Assembly (NCBI GenBank): GCA_027007865.1
Contig: JALTEE010000313.1
Location: 1-7,062, forward strand
DNA: 7,062 bases
Direction: 5' to 3'
Source of the DNA: a bacterium
Lineage (GTDB): Bacteria; UBP14; UBA6098; B30-G16
Positions within the stretch are counted from its first letter, which is position 1. Each line of letters starts with the position of its first letter. This document shows positions 1-7,024 of this stretch, piece by piece. The notes below the pieces were generated by a model. It saw only the letters and a program-made list of their open reading frames with translations, did no database searches and was not told the origin of the DNA. A program made the translations under genes and the position numbers.

Positions 1-17
1 AACTAAACATTTATTTA

Positions 18-45
18 TTGACAAATCAAATTCGTAGATTAAATT
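18..45 (+). promoter_or_regulatory. Candidate sigma70-type promoter for valS
   Basis: TTGACA at 18-23 is a perfect -35 hexamer. With a 16-base spacer it is followed by TAAATT at 40-45 (4 of 6 matches to TATAAT); TTAAAT one base to the left, with a 15-base spacer, is an equal alternative. Transcription would start near base 52, giving valS a leader of only about 15 bases from the ATT at 68. The region is AT-rich, where chance matches are common, so only the -35 is persuasive. There is no room for a T-box leader between this site and valS. Confidence 0.4.
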
Positions 46-67
46 AAAAATTTATTTAACCGATGAT

Positions 68-2791
68 ATTATCGAAATTCCGAAGAACTACAATCCACAA
101 GAAATAAAACCGCGGTGGAACGAATTTTGGTTGAAGAACCGTTTCGGAACGCCGTCGGAAAAGGACGATGGGCGAGAAAAATTTGTTATCGTTATTCCAC
201 CGCCGAATATCACGGATATTTTGCATCTTGGGCACGCCCTGAACAATTTAATTCAAGATGTTCTCATCAGGCGCAAGCGGATGCAAGGATACGATACGCT
301 TTGGCTGCCAGGCACCGACCATGCAGGAATTGCCACGCAGAATATGGTTGAAAAAGAATTGTTAAAACAGGGCAAAACACGACAGGAAATCGGGCGGAAA
401 GAATTTTTAAAATTGCTCTGGAAATGGACGGAAAACAAGGGCGGACGCATCATCGAACAACTGAAAGAAATCGGGTGCTCTTGCGATTGGACGAGAACTC
501 GTTTCACGCTTGACCCCGATATGTCTCGCGCGGTGCAGGAAGTTTTCATAAAACTTTTCGAAGAAGGATTGATATATCGCGGGAAATATATTATCAATTG
601 GTGTCCTCGTTGTGGAACGGCGCTATCGGACGACGAAGTCGAGCACGAAGAGCATCGGGGGAAATTATGGTATATAAAATATCCGTTTGCAGACGACCCG
701 TCGGACGGAATAATTGTCGCGACAACGCGCCCCGAAACTATGCTCGGAGATACTGCCGTCGCAGTCAATCCCGATGATGATAGATATAAACATCTCGTCG
801 GCAGAAAAGTTGTTCTCCCGCTTGCAATGCCGAAAAGAAGCGGAATAACTTATGATGGAGCGGAAGTAGAAGTTGGCAGAGAGATTCCTATTATATCCGA
901 TTCCGAAGTCAGCATCGAATTTGGCACGGGAGCGGTAAAAGTTACGCCTGCTCACGACCCGAACGACTATCTCTTCGGCGAAAGACATAATTTGCCAATC
1001 GTGGTCGTTATGAATGAACAGGCTCGGATGAATTTTAACTCCGGCGAATATGAAGGGCAGGACAGATACGAAGCGCGGGAGCGGATGGTCGAAGATTTGC
1101 GAGAACGAAAACTTTTAGTAAAAATCGAAGAGCACCTGCATTCTATCGGGCACTGCTATCGATGTCATACGGTTATCGAGCCATATCTATCGTCGCAGTG
1201 GTTTGTTAAAATGGAGCCTCTCGCAAAACCAGCATTGGAAAGTGTTCGCAGCGGAAAAGTCAAATTCCTGCCTAAAAGATGGGAGGGCGTGTATTTCAAC
1301 TGGATGGAGAATATACGAGATTGGTGTATTTCTCGCCAATTATGGTGGGGACACCAAATACCAGTTTGGTATGGTCCCGACGATAAAGTGTTTGTTGCAC
1401 GCAATGACGAAGAAGCGCAAAAGTTGGCGAATCATTATTATGGCAAAGATGTTAAAATTCGCCGCGACCCCGATGTGCTCGATACCTGGTTCAGTTCTTG
1501 GCTCTGGCCATTCGCCACAATGGGATGGCATAGTGGGAGCGAAGATATTAAGCGATTTTATCCCACAGATGTTCTCGTTACCGCATCTGAAATCATCTTC
1601 TTCTGGGTTGCACGAATGATTATGTCAGGTCTGCATTTTGTAGGCGAGGAGCCGTTCCATACAGTTTATATTCACGGCACGGTGCGCGATGCGGACGGCA
1701 GAAAAATGAGCAAATCGCTCGGGAATGGCATCGACCCGCTCGATGTCGTCGAGCGATACGGTCGCGATGCGCTACGGTATACGCTTATTTCACAGGCGTC
1801 TGCTGGACAGGATTTATTCCTCGAAATGAAATCGTTCGAGGTGGGACGAAATTTTGCAAATAAACTATGGAATGCGAGCAGACTTGTGTTTTCAAACATC
1901 GGCGATGAGAAATTTTCTGCGGATGAATTAAAAAATCCGCAGCCTAAAAATCTTGTGGACAGATGGATTTTATCGCGCTTTGCGAAAGTTGTGCGAGATG
2001 TCGATGAAGCATTCGAAAATTACCGCCTCGATGAAGCCGTATCGGCGATACATCGTTTCTTCTGGCGAGAATTTTGCGATTGGTTTCTCGAAGGCGCAAA
2101 ATTGACACTGTCGCAGGATAGAAATGAAAAAATTATCGCACTATCAGTTCTCGAACCGATGCTCCGATTGATGCACCCTATTCTACCGTATTTATCCGAG
2201 GAACTGTGGCAAAAATTGAAAATTTTCATATCGGACTTGACAAATTACGATGTAAAAAGTATTATGGTCGCAAAGTATCCTGCGCCTGAAAAATATTTAG
2301 ATTGGCTCGATGATGATGCGGAACAAGAATTCACGATGGTTCGGGACATTGTTGTAGCGATACGCAATATTAAAGGCGAAATAGGCATCGGCACGAAAAA
2401 AGTGGGAACGGCATATGTAGTTCCCGAGAATGTTCAAATCGAGAATATGCTCGCTGGGCGACTTGAATTGATAAAATTCCTCGCAAAAATCGAGGGGTGT
2501 GAAATTGCGTCGAAGAAACCCGATGGACCTTGTGGTGTCGCTGCTGTGTCCTCTGGTGAAATTTATTTACCACTTGCCAATTTAGTGGATATCGAATTGG
2601 AAATTGCGAGGTTAAAAAAGGAGATAGAGAGACTCGAAAAAGGAATCTCCATCGTCGATAATAAGTTAAAGAGCGATGGGTTCTTAGAAAAGGCTCCTCC
2701 TGAAATTATCGAAGCGGAGCGAGCCAAACGAGACAATTACGCTGAAAAACTTTCGGTTTTGAAACGGCAATATAAAGGAATAACAAAATAA
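68..2791 (+). CDS. valS: Valyl-tRNA synthetase (class Ia), start codon non-standard
   Basis: This cytoplasmic enzyme charges tRNA-Val with valine and edits misactivated threonine. Numbering from ATT 68 gives 907 residues, within the family range. In order: a conserved N-terminus (IPKNYNPQEIKPRW); the HIGH-type signature PPPNITDILHLGH (HLGH at 53-56); WCPRC (Cys179, Cys182); the CP1 editing domain at about 210-360 with TTRPET (219-224) and the HDPND aspartate (297); a second Cys pair (363, 366); SRQLWWGHQIP (422-432); KMSKS (546-550); an anticodon-binding helical domain at about 630-775; and a C-terminal coiled-coil arm (837-901), the valS hallmark that separates it from ileS and leuS. The start is uncertain. 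The reading frame is open from base 38, after a TAG at 35-37, and contains no ATG, GTG or TTG before TTG 131, which would delete the conserved N-terminus. ATT 68 gives a typical beginning (M-I-E-I-P-K-N-Y). No Shine-Dalgarno site is seen. The stop is TAA, 15 bases before the next gene, suggesting an operon. Confidence 0.97.
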   Translation: MIEIPKNYNPQEIKPRWNEFWLKNRFGTPSEKDDGREKFVIVIPPPNITDILHLGHALNNLIQDVLIRRKRMQGYDTLWLPGTDHAGIATQNMVEKELLKQGKTRQEIGRKEFLKLLWKWTENKGGRIIEQLKEIGCSCDWTRTRFTLDPDMSRAVQEVFIKLFEEGLIYRGKYIINWCPRCGTALSDDEVEHEEHRGKLWYIKYPFADDPSDGIIVATTRPETMLGDTAVAVNPDDDRYKHLVGRKVVLPLAMPKRSGITYDGAEVEVGREIPIISDSEVSIEFGTGAVKVTPAHDPNDYLFGERHNLPIVVVMNEQARMNFNSGEYEGQDRYEARERMVEDLRERKLLVKIEEHLHSIGHCYRCHTVIEPYLSSQWFVKMEPLAKPALESVRSGKVKFLPKRWEGVYFNWMENIRDWCISRQLWWGHQIPVWYGPDDKVFVARNDEEAQKLANHYYGKDVKIRRDPDVLDTWFSSWLWPFATMGWHSGSEDIKRFYPTDVLVTASEIIFFWVARMIMSGLHFVGEEPFHTVYIHGTVRDADGRKMSKSLGNGIDPLDVVERYGRDALRYTLISQASAGQDLFLEMKSFEVGRNFANKLWNASRLVFSNIGDEKFSADELKNPQPKNLVDRWILSRFAKVVRDVDEAFENYRLDEAVSAIHRFFWREFCDWFLEGAKLTLSQDRNEKIIALSVLEPMLRLMHPILPYLSEELWQKLKIFISDLTNYDVKSIMVAKYPAPEKYLDWLDDDAEQEFTMVRDIVVAIRNIKGEIGIGTKKVGTAYVVPENVQIENMLAGRLELIKFLAKIEGCEIASKKPDGPCGVAAVSSGEIYLPLANLVDIELEIARLKKEIERLEKGISIVDNKLKSDGFLEKAPPEIIEAERAKRDNYAEKLSVLKRQYKGITK

Positions 2792-2793
2792 CC

Positions 2794-2800
2794 AGGAGGT
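2794..2800 (+). promoter_or_regulatory. Strong Shine-Dalgarno site of the tandem parvulin lipoprotein gene
   Basis: AGGAGGT lies six bases before the ATG at 2807 and starts three bases after the valS stop codon. It fixes the start of the downstream gene. It also shows that this organism uses anti-Shine-Dalgarno pairing, in contrast with the unmarked starts of valS and rarA. Confidence 0.85.
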
Positions 2801-2806
2801 GTTCCG

Positions 2807-4525
2807 ATGAGGCGTGCTGTTCTATTGAGTGTAGTATTTATGCTTGCTATCGCGATTTTCTGGGGTTGCGCAGGTCCGCAGCCTGGAATCGTGGCAAAAG
2901 TCGGGAAATATACCATCACCGCCGAGGACTTGAACAATGCCGTTGCAAATGCACGATTCAAATCTTACGATGAAGAATTAAGCGGACGAAAGAAACGCGT
3001 CGAAAAAATGGCAGAGGATAAACTCATCCTGCTCGCCGCTTATGACAAAGGGCTCGACAAAGATAAAGAACTACTGAAATATCTGCAACGCGATAAGGAA
3101 AATCTGCTTTTGAATACCCTTTACGAAACACAAGTCAAAGACAAAGCGAAACAGGCTACCGAGGAAGAAATCAAATCTGCTTATGAGAGGAAAAAAGTAT
3201 TGCTCCATGCGAAGCATATTCTCGTGAGCAGCAAGGCGTTGGCTGATTCTATATATGAAATGTTAAAAAGCGGTGCGAATTTCGATGACCTCGCGCGAAA
3301 ATATTCGATGGATAAATCCAATAAAGACAAGGGGGGAGACCTCGGCGATTTCACAACTATGCAGATGGTCAAAGAATTTGAAGATGCTGCCTATGCACTA
3401 TCGCCCGGAGAATTTTCAAAGCCGTTCCAAACGAGATATGGATGGCACATCGTTTTCCTTGTAGAAAAAAAGCCCAATCCGCGAGTAAAATCGTTCGAAG
3501 AGGAAAAGGATGCGCTTGCGCGCACATTGAACAATCGTAAAATGACCGATTTGGCAAATAAGTTTGTTGAAGACCTTGTGAATTCTGCAAATATAACCTT
3601 TAACGATACTGCTGCTAATATAGTTGTAAACGCCTATCAGAATGTTCCGCCTCAAACACCGAACCAGAGAAATGCGAAGGTAGAAGTCCAGTTCACTCCT
3701 GAACAGCGCTCTATGACATTGTGCACATATAGTTTGGGAAAATTCACTGTGGGGCAGTTCGATTCGATGTATCAATCTATGCAGCCATTCAGAAGACCAA
3801 AATTCCAGTCGAAAGACGATGTTAAAAAATTCCTCGAATCTTCGATACGAAAACCGCTGCTTATCCAAAAAGCAGAAGAACTCAAACTCGAAGATAGCGA
3901 CGACTATAAAAAAATGTTCGATAAAGAACTACAGCGAAAGATGATAGATGCATTTCGAAAGGATTATCTCTATAAAGATGTAAATCCTACAGATGAGCAG
4001 GTAAAAGCATACTACGATGCCAATCAAGATTCTTTTATGCAGGATGAACAGGTTCATGTGATGGAGATTCAGGTTGCGACGAAAAGCGATGCGGAAAAAC
4101 TTCTTGCCAAGATAAAGAAAGGTGGGGATTTCGCCAAGTTAGCGAAAGAAAATACTCTGCGAACCTATGCAAAGGAGAAAGGTGGCGACCTCGGTCTATT
4201 TACTGAAAGAAGATACCCCGAATTGTTCAAAGCGGCGAAGACATTGAAACCGGGCGAAGTATATCCCGAACCGATTCAATTTCAGGGAAAATTCTCTATC
4301 ATAAAACTCGTTGAAATAAAAGAACCGCATATAAAGGAGTTCGAGTCTGTCCAGCGCATCATCAAGAACAAACTTCGCTCGAAAATGAGAAAAGAGGCAT
4401 ACCAAAAATGGCTCGAACAGGCGAAGCAGAAATACGGATACAAAATTTACGATGCCGAAATAGAAAAGACAATCGACAAGGCGAAGTATGGCGGCGGAGA
4501 AGCGAAACCTGCTGCTAAAAAATAG
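2807..4525 (+). CDS. Lipoprotein with two SurA_N-like plus parvulin modules (PpiC-type peptidyl-prolyl isomerase)
   Basis: A 572-residue predicted folding factor of the PpiC/SurA/PrsA type, acting outside the cytoplasmic membrane. Residues 1-20 form a signal peptide ending at Cys21 (IFWGC); Phe and Trp at -3 and -2 make the lipobox atypical. Alanine at +2 would direct it to the outer membrane under the E. coli rule. Module A has a helical chaperone-like part (about 31-130) and a parvulin domain (about 131-222) with HAKHILV (His137), KGGDLGDF and YGWHIVF (His214). Module B repeats the plan: GKFTVGQF and helices (about 311-412), then a parvulin fold (about 413-504) with KGGDLGLF. In module B the His of H-I-L-V aligns with Glu420, and GWHIV is replaced by GKFSII, so it is probably not catalytic. 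The C-terminus is helical and Lys/Ala-rich. The start is set by the strong ribosome site. The gene lies 15 bases after valS and is probably co-transcribed with it. A gene name such as surA or prsA would be a guess. Confidence 0.9.
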   Translation: MRRAVLLSVVFMLAIAIFWGCAGPQPGIVAKVGKYTITAEDLNNAVANARFKSYDEELSGRKKRVEKMAEDKLILLAAYDKGLDKDKELLKYLQRDKENLLLNTLYETQVKDKAKQATEEEIKSAYERKKVLLHAKHILVSSKALADSIYEMLKSGANFDDLARKYSMDKSNKDKGGDLGDFTTMQMVKEFEDAAYALSPGEFSKPFQTRYGWHIVFLVEKKPNPRVKSFEEEKDALARTLNNRKMTDLANKFVEDLVNSANITFNDTAANIVVNAYQNVPPQTPNQRNAKVEVQFTPEQRSMTLCTYSLGKFTVGQFDSMYQSMQPFRRPKFQSKDDVKKFLESSIRKPLLIQKAEELKLEDSDDYKKMFDKELQRKMIDAFRKDYLYKDVNPTDEQVKAYYDANQDSFMQDEQVHVMEIQVATKSDAEKLLAKIKKGGDFAKLAKENTLRTYAKEKGGDLGLFTERRYPELFKAAKTLKPGEVYPEPIQFQGKFSIIKLVEIKEPHIKEFESVQRIIKNKLRSKMRKEAYQKWLEQAKQKYGYKIYDAEIEKTIDKAKYGGGEAKPAAKK

Positions 4526-4590
4526 CATCGGTTTTTACAAAGATGCAAAGCATTTCGGATTAACGAAATAAAGGTATCGTAGAATATTTC

Positions 4591-4631
4591 AAAAATCCTT
4601 CTCGCCAGCGCAATGGAGGGAAGGATTTTTT
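4591..4631 (+). terminator. Intrinsic terminator after the tandem parvulin gene
   Basis: A perfect 11-base-pair stem (4591-4601 with 4620-4630) continues inward through a T-G wobble, a C-G pair, one G/A mismatch and three more pairs (4605-4607 with 4614-4616) to a GCGCAA loop. It ends in six T at 4626-4631. The A-run on the left arm means it could also work on the - strand. It starts 66 bases after the stop of the upstream gene and ends only 25 bases before the next start codon, so it could either close the valS operon or modulate read-through into the next gene. Confidence 0.85.
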
Positions 4632-4656
4632 GAATATGTGAGAAAATGGGGAAAAT

Positions 4657-5523
4657 ATGCTCCGATGGAAATTATATATTAGCCTATTTATAGCGTTTGC
4701 TATTGCTATTTTTTACGGTTGCGGCGGCGGGAAAAAAGAAGCCGATAAAAATATAGTCGCTCGTGTGGATGGCGATGAGTTGCTGGCGGATGATATTTTT
4801 ATTCATATTCCGCCCGAATTTGCGAAACATCTCGATAGGGAACAGTTGCTTCGCGTTATCGATGACTGGGTCGATGAGCATTTGCTTGCTCAATATGCAG
4901 TCGATAATGGCGCGCAAAAAGATGCGGAAGTCAGGCGAAAATTCGAAGATGCGAGAAATCAGATTTTCGTGGATTTTCTACGAAACCGAATAATTGCGCG
5001 TAGAATAAAAGTTTCCCAGCAAGATGTTGAGAAATATTATTCATCTCACCAGAGCGATTTCATCAGAGATAGGAGCGAAGTTCACGCATTACATATAAAG
5101 GTCGGCAGCAAAGCACTCGCCGATAGCGTGAAAAAATTGCTTGCCTCGGATACATCTTTTTGCGCTGTTGCGCAGAGGTATTCGGCGGAATATTACGACA
5201 AGGATAGTTGCGACCTCGGATGGTTCTCGAAATCGGATGTTCTGCCGAAACTCGTGAAACCCGTATTTTCTGCGAAACCCGATGAAATTGTCGGTCCGAT
5301 AAAAATCGGCGAAAATTATCACTTTTTCAAAATTATCGAGCGCGGGGGCGAGGGGACGGTTCGCTCGCTCGAACAAGTGAAAGACGAAGTTTATGGAAAA
5401 CTCTATTCGATGCGTTTTAATGAGGTGCTTTCAAATCTTTTGGATTCTTTGCGCGCCGCAACAACAATTCAAATAGACACATCGGTAATAGATTCGATTT
5501 CGATGAATGGCGCTGGAAATTGA
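4657..5523 (+). CDS. Single-module parvulin lipoprotein (PpiC/SurA-like peptidyl-prolyl isomerase)
   Basis: A 288-residue predicted envelope folding factor. The signal peptide (1-21) ends in AIAIFYGC with the lipid-carrying Cys22, followed by a short Gly/Lys linker. Residues about 32-138 form a SurA_N-like helical part. Residues about 140-228 form the parvulin domain, with ALHIKV (His146), CDLGWF in place of the usual GGDLGWF, and NYHFFKI (His222). Both catalytic-type histidines are present, so activity is plausible. The final 60 residues are helical. The plan matches one module of the preceding gene, and both share a SKALADS segment at the start of the parvulin domain (residues 151-157 here, 142-148 there), suggesting paralogues. 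The ATG at 4657 is preceded by a weak GGGGA (4648-4652), and an in-frame TGA at 4639-4641 rules out an earlier start. No convincing separate promoter was found; the gene lies directly behind a terminator, so its expression may depend on read-through. Confidence 0.9.
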   Translation: MLRWKLYISLFIAFAIAIFYGCGGGKKEADKNIVARVDGDELLADDIFIHIPPEFAKHLDREQLLRVIDDWVDEHLLAQYAVDNGAQKDAEVRRKFEDARNQIFVDFLRNRIIARRIKVSQQDVEKYYSSHQSDFIRDRSEVHALHIKVGSKALADSVKKLLASDTSFCAVAQRYSAEYYDKDSCDLGWFSKSDVLPKLVKPVFSAKPDEIVGPIKIGENYHFFKIIERGGEGTVRSLEQVKDEVYGKLYSMRFNEVLSNLLDSLRAATTIQIDTSVIDSISMNGAGN

Positions 5524-5558
5524 TTTTGCGAAATCGAAGTCCACAGAATATTTTTTTT
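5520..5558 (+). terminator. Weak candidate terminator in the convergent gap
   Basis: Overlapping the stop codon of the second parvulin gene, bases 5520-5526 and 5531-5537 can form an AT-rich seven-pair stem (one G-T) around a TGCG loop. A competing perfect ten-pair stem joins 5493-5502 with 5529-5538. Eight T follow at 5551-5558, but 12-13 bases from either stem, which is poor geometry for intrinsic termination. It is listed because it is the only structure with a T-run in the 67 bases between the two convergent genes. No good terminator for rarA is seen on the other strand. Confidence 0.3.
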
Positions 5559-5590
5559 GCGAAAATCCATCGGTTTAGACACACCTTGTT

Positions 5591-6931
5591 TTATTCTGAA
5601 ATTTTTTCTCGCTCCGCCAATTTTTTCCGTATTTCATCGAATCTTTTTTTCACTTTTTCCTCGAAGCCTATTTCGGTGGGTTCGTAATATTTGTGCCCCA
5701 AAATTTTTTCGGGAAGGTGTGTTTGCGAGACGATGTGGTCGTCGAAATTGTGAGCGTATTTGTAGTTTTTACCATATTCGATTTTCTTCATAAATTTTGT
5801 CGGTGCGTTTCTTATGTGAAGCGGAACAGGAAGCGAGCCGAATTTTTTCACATCGCCGAGCGCCTTCGACAGCGCCGTATATATCGAATTGCTCTTCGGC
5901 GCATAAGCGAGATATACCGCCGTTTCCGCGAGAGCGATGTCGCCTTCGGGATAGCCGATTAAATCGAATGTATTTTGTGCAGCGATTGCTATGAGCAGCG
6001 CATTCGGGTCGGCAAGACCGACATCTTCGATTGCCATTCTAATCAATCTGCGCAAAATGTATCTTCTGTCTTCTCCGCCTTCGAGCATTCTCGCAAGCCA
6101 ATACAATGCGCCATCGGGGTCGCTGTCGCGAATGGATTTGTGAAGCGCAGAAATTATATTGTAATGCTCCTCGCCTGTTTTATCGTAGAGAATTCGCTCT
6201 CTCTGTAAAATTTCTTTGATTACATCCGCGGTAATCTCCTTATCGCCAGCCATTTTCGCAGCGAACTCCACGATATTAAGCGCGAACCTCGCATCGCCAG
6301 AAGAGACATTAGATATGAGTTCGAGCGCATTTTTTTCGATAAAATCTTCGCTTTTGCCGAGACCGCGTTCTTCATCTGTGATTGCGCGGATGATGATTTG
6401 CTCGATATGCTGCGGTTCGAGCGGATTTAGCACAAAGACCTGCACGCGGGAAAGGAGCGGAGAAATCACCTCGAACGATGGATTTTCCGTCGTCGCACCG
6501 ATGAGAATGATGGTTCCTTTTTCGACATATGGGAGAAATGCGTCCTGCTGCGCTTTGTTGAAACGATGAATTTCATCGATGAATAAAATCGAGCGCTTGC
6601 CATACAGATAAAGGTTTCGCTCCGCCTGTGCAAAAACTTTTTTGATTTCGCCGATTCCGGAAAGGACGGCGGAATGAGCGAGAAAATCCATTCCCGTCAT
6701 CGCTGCTATGATGCGTGCTATCGTAGTTTTTCCGCTGCCGGGCGGTCCCCAAAGGATGATGGATGTGATGTCGTCGCTCTCAATCATTCTGCGCAGTGGT
6801 TTTCCATCGCCGAGAACATCGTCCTGCCCGACAATCTCGTCGAGCGTTTGCGGGCGCATTCTATCCGCAAGCAGAAAAGAAATGTCTCCGCCCTGTTTCG
6901 ATTTTTTATTTTTCTCGAAAAGGTTGTCCAT
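5591..6931 (-). CDS. rarA: Replication-associated recombination protein A (AAA+ ATPase, RarA/MgsA/WRNIP1 family)
   Basis: A cytoplasmic AAA+ ATPase of the clamp-loader clade that acts at stalled replication forks and, in E. coli, associates with single-strand-binding protein and forks. At 446 residues it is almost exactly the usual length. Visible motifs: [16 protein letters not shown] (21-36), Walker [10 protein letters not shown] (62-70), Walker [11 protein letters not shown] (115-124), sensor 1 GATTEN (145-150), arginine finger in LLSRVQVF (Arg162), sensor 2 SGDAR (Arg215), and the family-specific C-terminal tetramerisation region with [14 protein letters not shown] (279-292), [22 protein letters not shown] (367-378), YKYAH and KYYEPTE. 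Nothing key is missing. An in-frame stop lies 15 bases upstream (- strand TGA at plus bases 6949-6947), so the ATG at 6931 is the only sensible start; no Shine-Dalgarno site precedes it. The gene converges on the second parvulin gene and is separated from the gene on its right by a terminator, so it is probably monocistronic. Confidence 0.97.
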   Translation of the reverse strand: MDNLFEKNKKSKQGGDISFLLADRMRPQTLDEIVGQDDVLGDGKPLRRMIESDDITSIILWGPPGSGKTTIARIIAAMTGMDFLAHSAVLSGIGEIKKVFAQAERNLYLYGKRSILFIDEIHRFNKAQQDAFLPYVEKGTIILIGATTENPSFEVISPLLSRVQVFVLNPLEPQHIEQIIIRAITDEERGLGKSEDFIEKNALELISNVSSGDARFALNIVEFAAKMAGDKEITADVIKEILQRERILYDKTGEEHYNIISALHKSIRDSDPDGALYWLARMLEGGEDRRYILRRLIRMAIEDVGLADPNALLIAIAAQNTFDLIGYPEGDIALAETAVYLAYAPKSNSIYTALSKALGDVKKFGSLPVPLHIRNAPTKFMKKIEYGKNYKYAHNFDDHIVSQTHLPEKILGHKYYEPTEIGFEEKVKKRFDEIRKKLAEREKISE

Positions 6932-6940
6932 AAATTCAAA

Positions 6941-6949
6941 ATAATATCA
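6941..6949 (-). promoter_or_regulatory. Candidate extended -10 promoter of rarA
   Basis: On the - strand, TG, one base, then TATTAT (5 of 6 matches to TATAAT) lies nine bases before the rarA ATG. No good -35 sits 16-18 bases upstream, which an extended -10 can tolerate. Initiation about seven bases downstream would put the 5' end within a few bases of the ATG, so the message would be nearly leaderless, consistent with the missing Shine-Dalgarno site. The region is AT-rich, so a chance match is possible. The terminator to the right means rarA does need a promoter within plus bases 6932-6985. Confidence 0.3.
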
Positions 6950-6985
6950 AATAGAAATATCGCCAGATTTTAATTATTTACGGAT

Positions 6986-7014
6986 AAAAAAGCGGAGCAA
7001 AACATTGCCCCGCT
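6986..7014 (-). terminator. Intrinsic terminator of a - strand gene beyond the right edge
   Basis: Read on the - strand, AGCGGGGC (plus 7014-7007) pairs with GCTCCGCT (6998-6991) in an eight-pair GC-rich stem with one G-T wobble and an eight-base loop, followed at once by six T (plus A-run 6986-6991). On the + strand the wobble becomes an A/C mismatch and no T-run follows directly, so the orientation is clear. It separates rarA from whatever is transcribed leftward from outside the window. Confidence 0.8.
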
Positions 7015-7024
7015 CTGTAATTCA

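Noticed and set aside
1..67. T-box or other leader riboswitch before valS
   Set aside because: Only 67 bases are available, with no stem array, no T-box consensus and no terminator. A leader further left cannot be excluded but is not visible.
61..74. Near-palindrome CGATGATATTATCG over the valS start region as an operator
   Set aside because: It is short, has an internal mismatch, lies in AT-rich sequence, and nothing else supports a binding site.
63..107. ATG at 63-65 as the valS start
   Set aside because: It is in another frame from the conserved ValS sequence and meets TAA at 105-107. It would serve only if an indel were present, which is noted in the findings.
253..768. 171-codon open frame on the - strand inside valS
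   Set aside because: It lies wholly opposite well-supported valS codons, shows no family resemblance, and is low-complexity Ser/Arg-rich, as expected of an antisense shadow.
3416..3868. 150-codon open frame on the - strand inside the tandem parvulin gene
   Set aside because: Antisense to a clearly coding region, no ribosome site or recognisable domain; a shadow produced by the codon use of the real gene.
4525..4553. Alternative small hairpins (GCATC with GATGC, or ATGC with GCAT) as a switch upstream of the terminator
   Set aside because: Stems of four to five pairs arise by chance. They do not overlap the terminator arms, so no switching mechanism follows.
4534..4563. TTTACA as the -35 of a promoter for the second parvulin gene
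   Set aside because: No acceptable -10 lies 16-18 bases downstream; the nearest hexamers (GGATTA, GATTAA) match poorly.
5524..5564. Direct repeat TTTTGCGAAA at 5524-5533 and 5555-5564
   Set aside because: Ten bases with flanking T and A runs and only two copies; no sign of a mobile element, attachment site or longer array.
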